DNA of 5,462 nt from Candidatus Equinaster intestinalis (lineage in GTDB: Bacteria; Bacillota_A; Clostridia; Oscillospirales; Acutalibacteraceae): the NCBI GenBank assembly GCA_018065375.1, contig JAGHTJ010000010.1, positions 1 through 5,462 of the forward strand, in the 5' to 3' direction. The position numbers were made by a program, and so were the translations under genes. Positions 5,411 to 5,462 of this stretch are shown here, in pieces (the stretch's first letter is position 1; each line of letters begins with the position of its first letter). Below the pieces are notes generated by a model that was given only the letters and a program-made list of their open reading frames with translations, did not search any database and was not told the DNA's origin.

Positions 5411-5462
5411 TTTGGCTTTTTCGCCTATAAATACAAATACATTTTAACTCATTTTGTTTAAA

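Overview
The window looks like part of a chromosome from an anaerobic, fibre-associated Clostridia bacterium, most likely in the Ruminococcus/Oscillospiraceae range. The basis is strong GGAGG-type ribosome binding sites, AT-rich intergenic DNA, Gram-positive-style signal peptides, and above all type I dockerin modules on secreted proteins. No marker gene fixes the species.

Layout from left to right. Bases 2-208 (+) are the last 68 codons of an M18-family aminopeptidase that enters from outside the window. Bases 209-422 separate it from a convergent gene and hold an 84-base sequence that folds on paper into a cloverleaf, then a strong terminator hairpin. Three genes follow, all on the minus strand and so transcribed right to left: 5396-4203 (397 aa), 4126-2435 (563 aa) and 2216-423 (597 aa). 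Each is followed by its own rho-independent terminator (4156-4185, 2385-2424, 346-381). A near-consensus extended -10 promoter precedes the 597-aa gene, so they look like separately controlled neighbours rather than one tight operon.

The three proteins are paralogues with one plan: signal peptide, BspA/TpLRR leucine-rich repeats (LRR_5 type, 23-residue units), a small carboxypeptidase-regulatory-like beta-sandwich, and a C-terminal dockerin. They differ in the middle. The 597-aa protein adds an N-terminal beta region and an InlB B-repeat-like module. The 563-aa protein has 11 clear LRR units and a Cys/His-rich zinc-ribbon-like insert. The 397-aa protein is a compact form with 6 units. None shows a catalytic domain or a sortase motif. 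The inference is that they are exported, non-catalytic binding or adhesion subunits held on a scaffoldin through cohesin-dockerin pairing. No cohesin or scaffoldin is in the window.

The observations most worth following are the cloverleaf element, the identical dockerins of the outer two proteins (14 base differences in 204, all silent), and the clustering of three LRR-dockerin genes.
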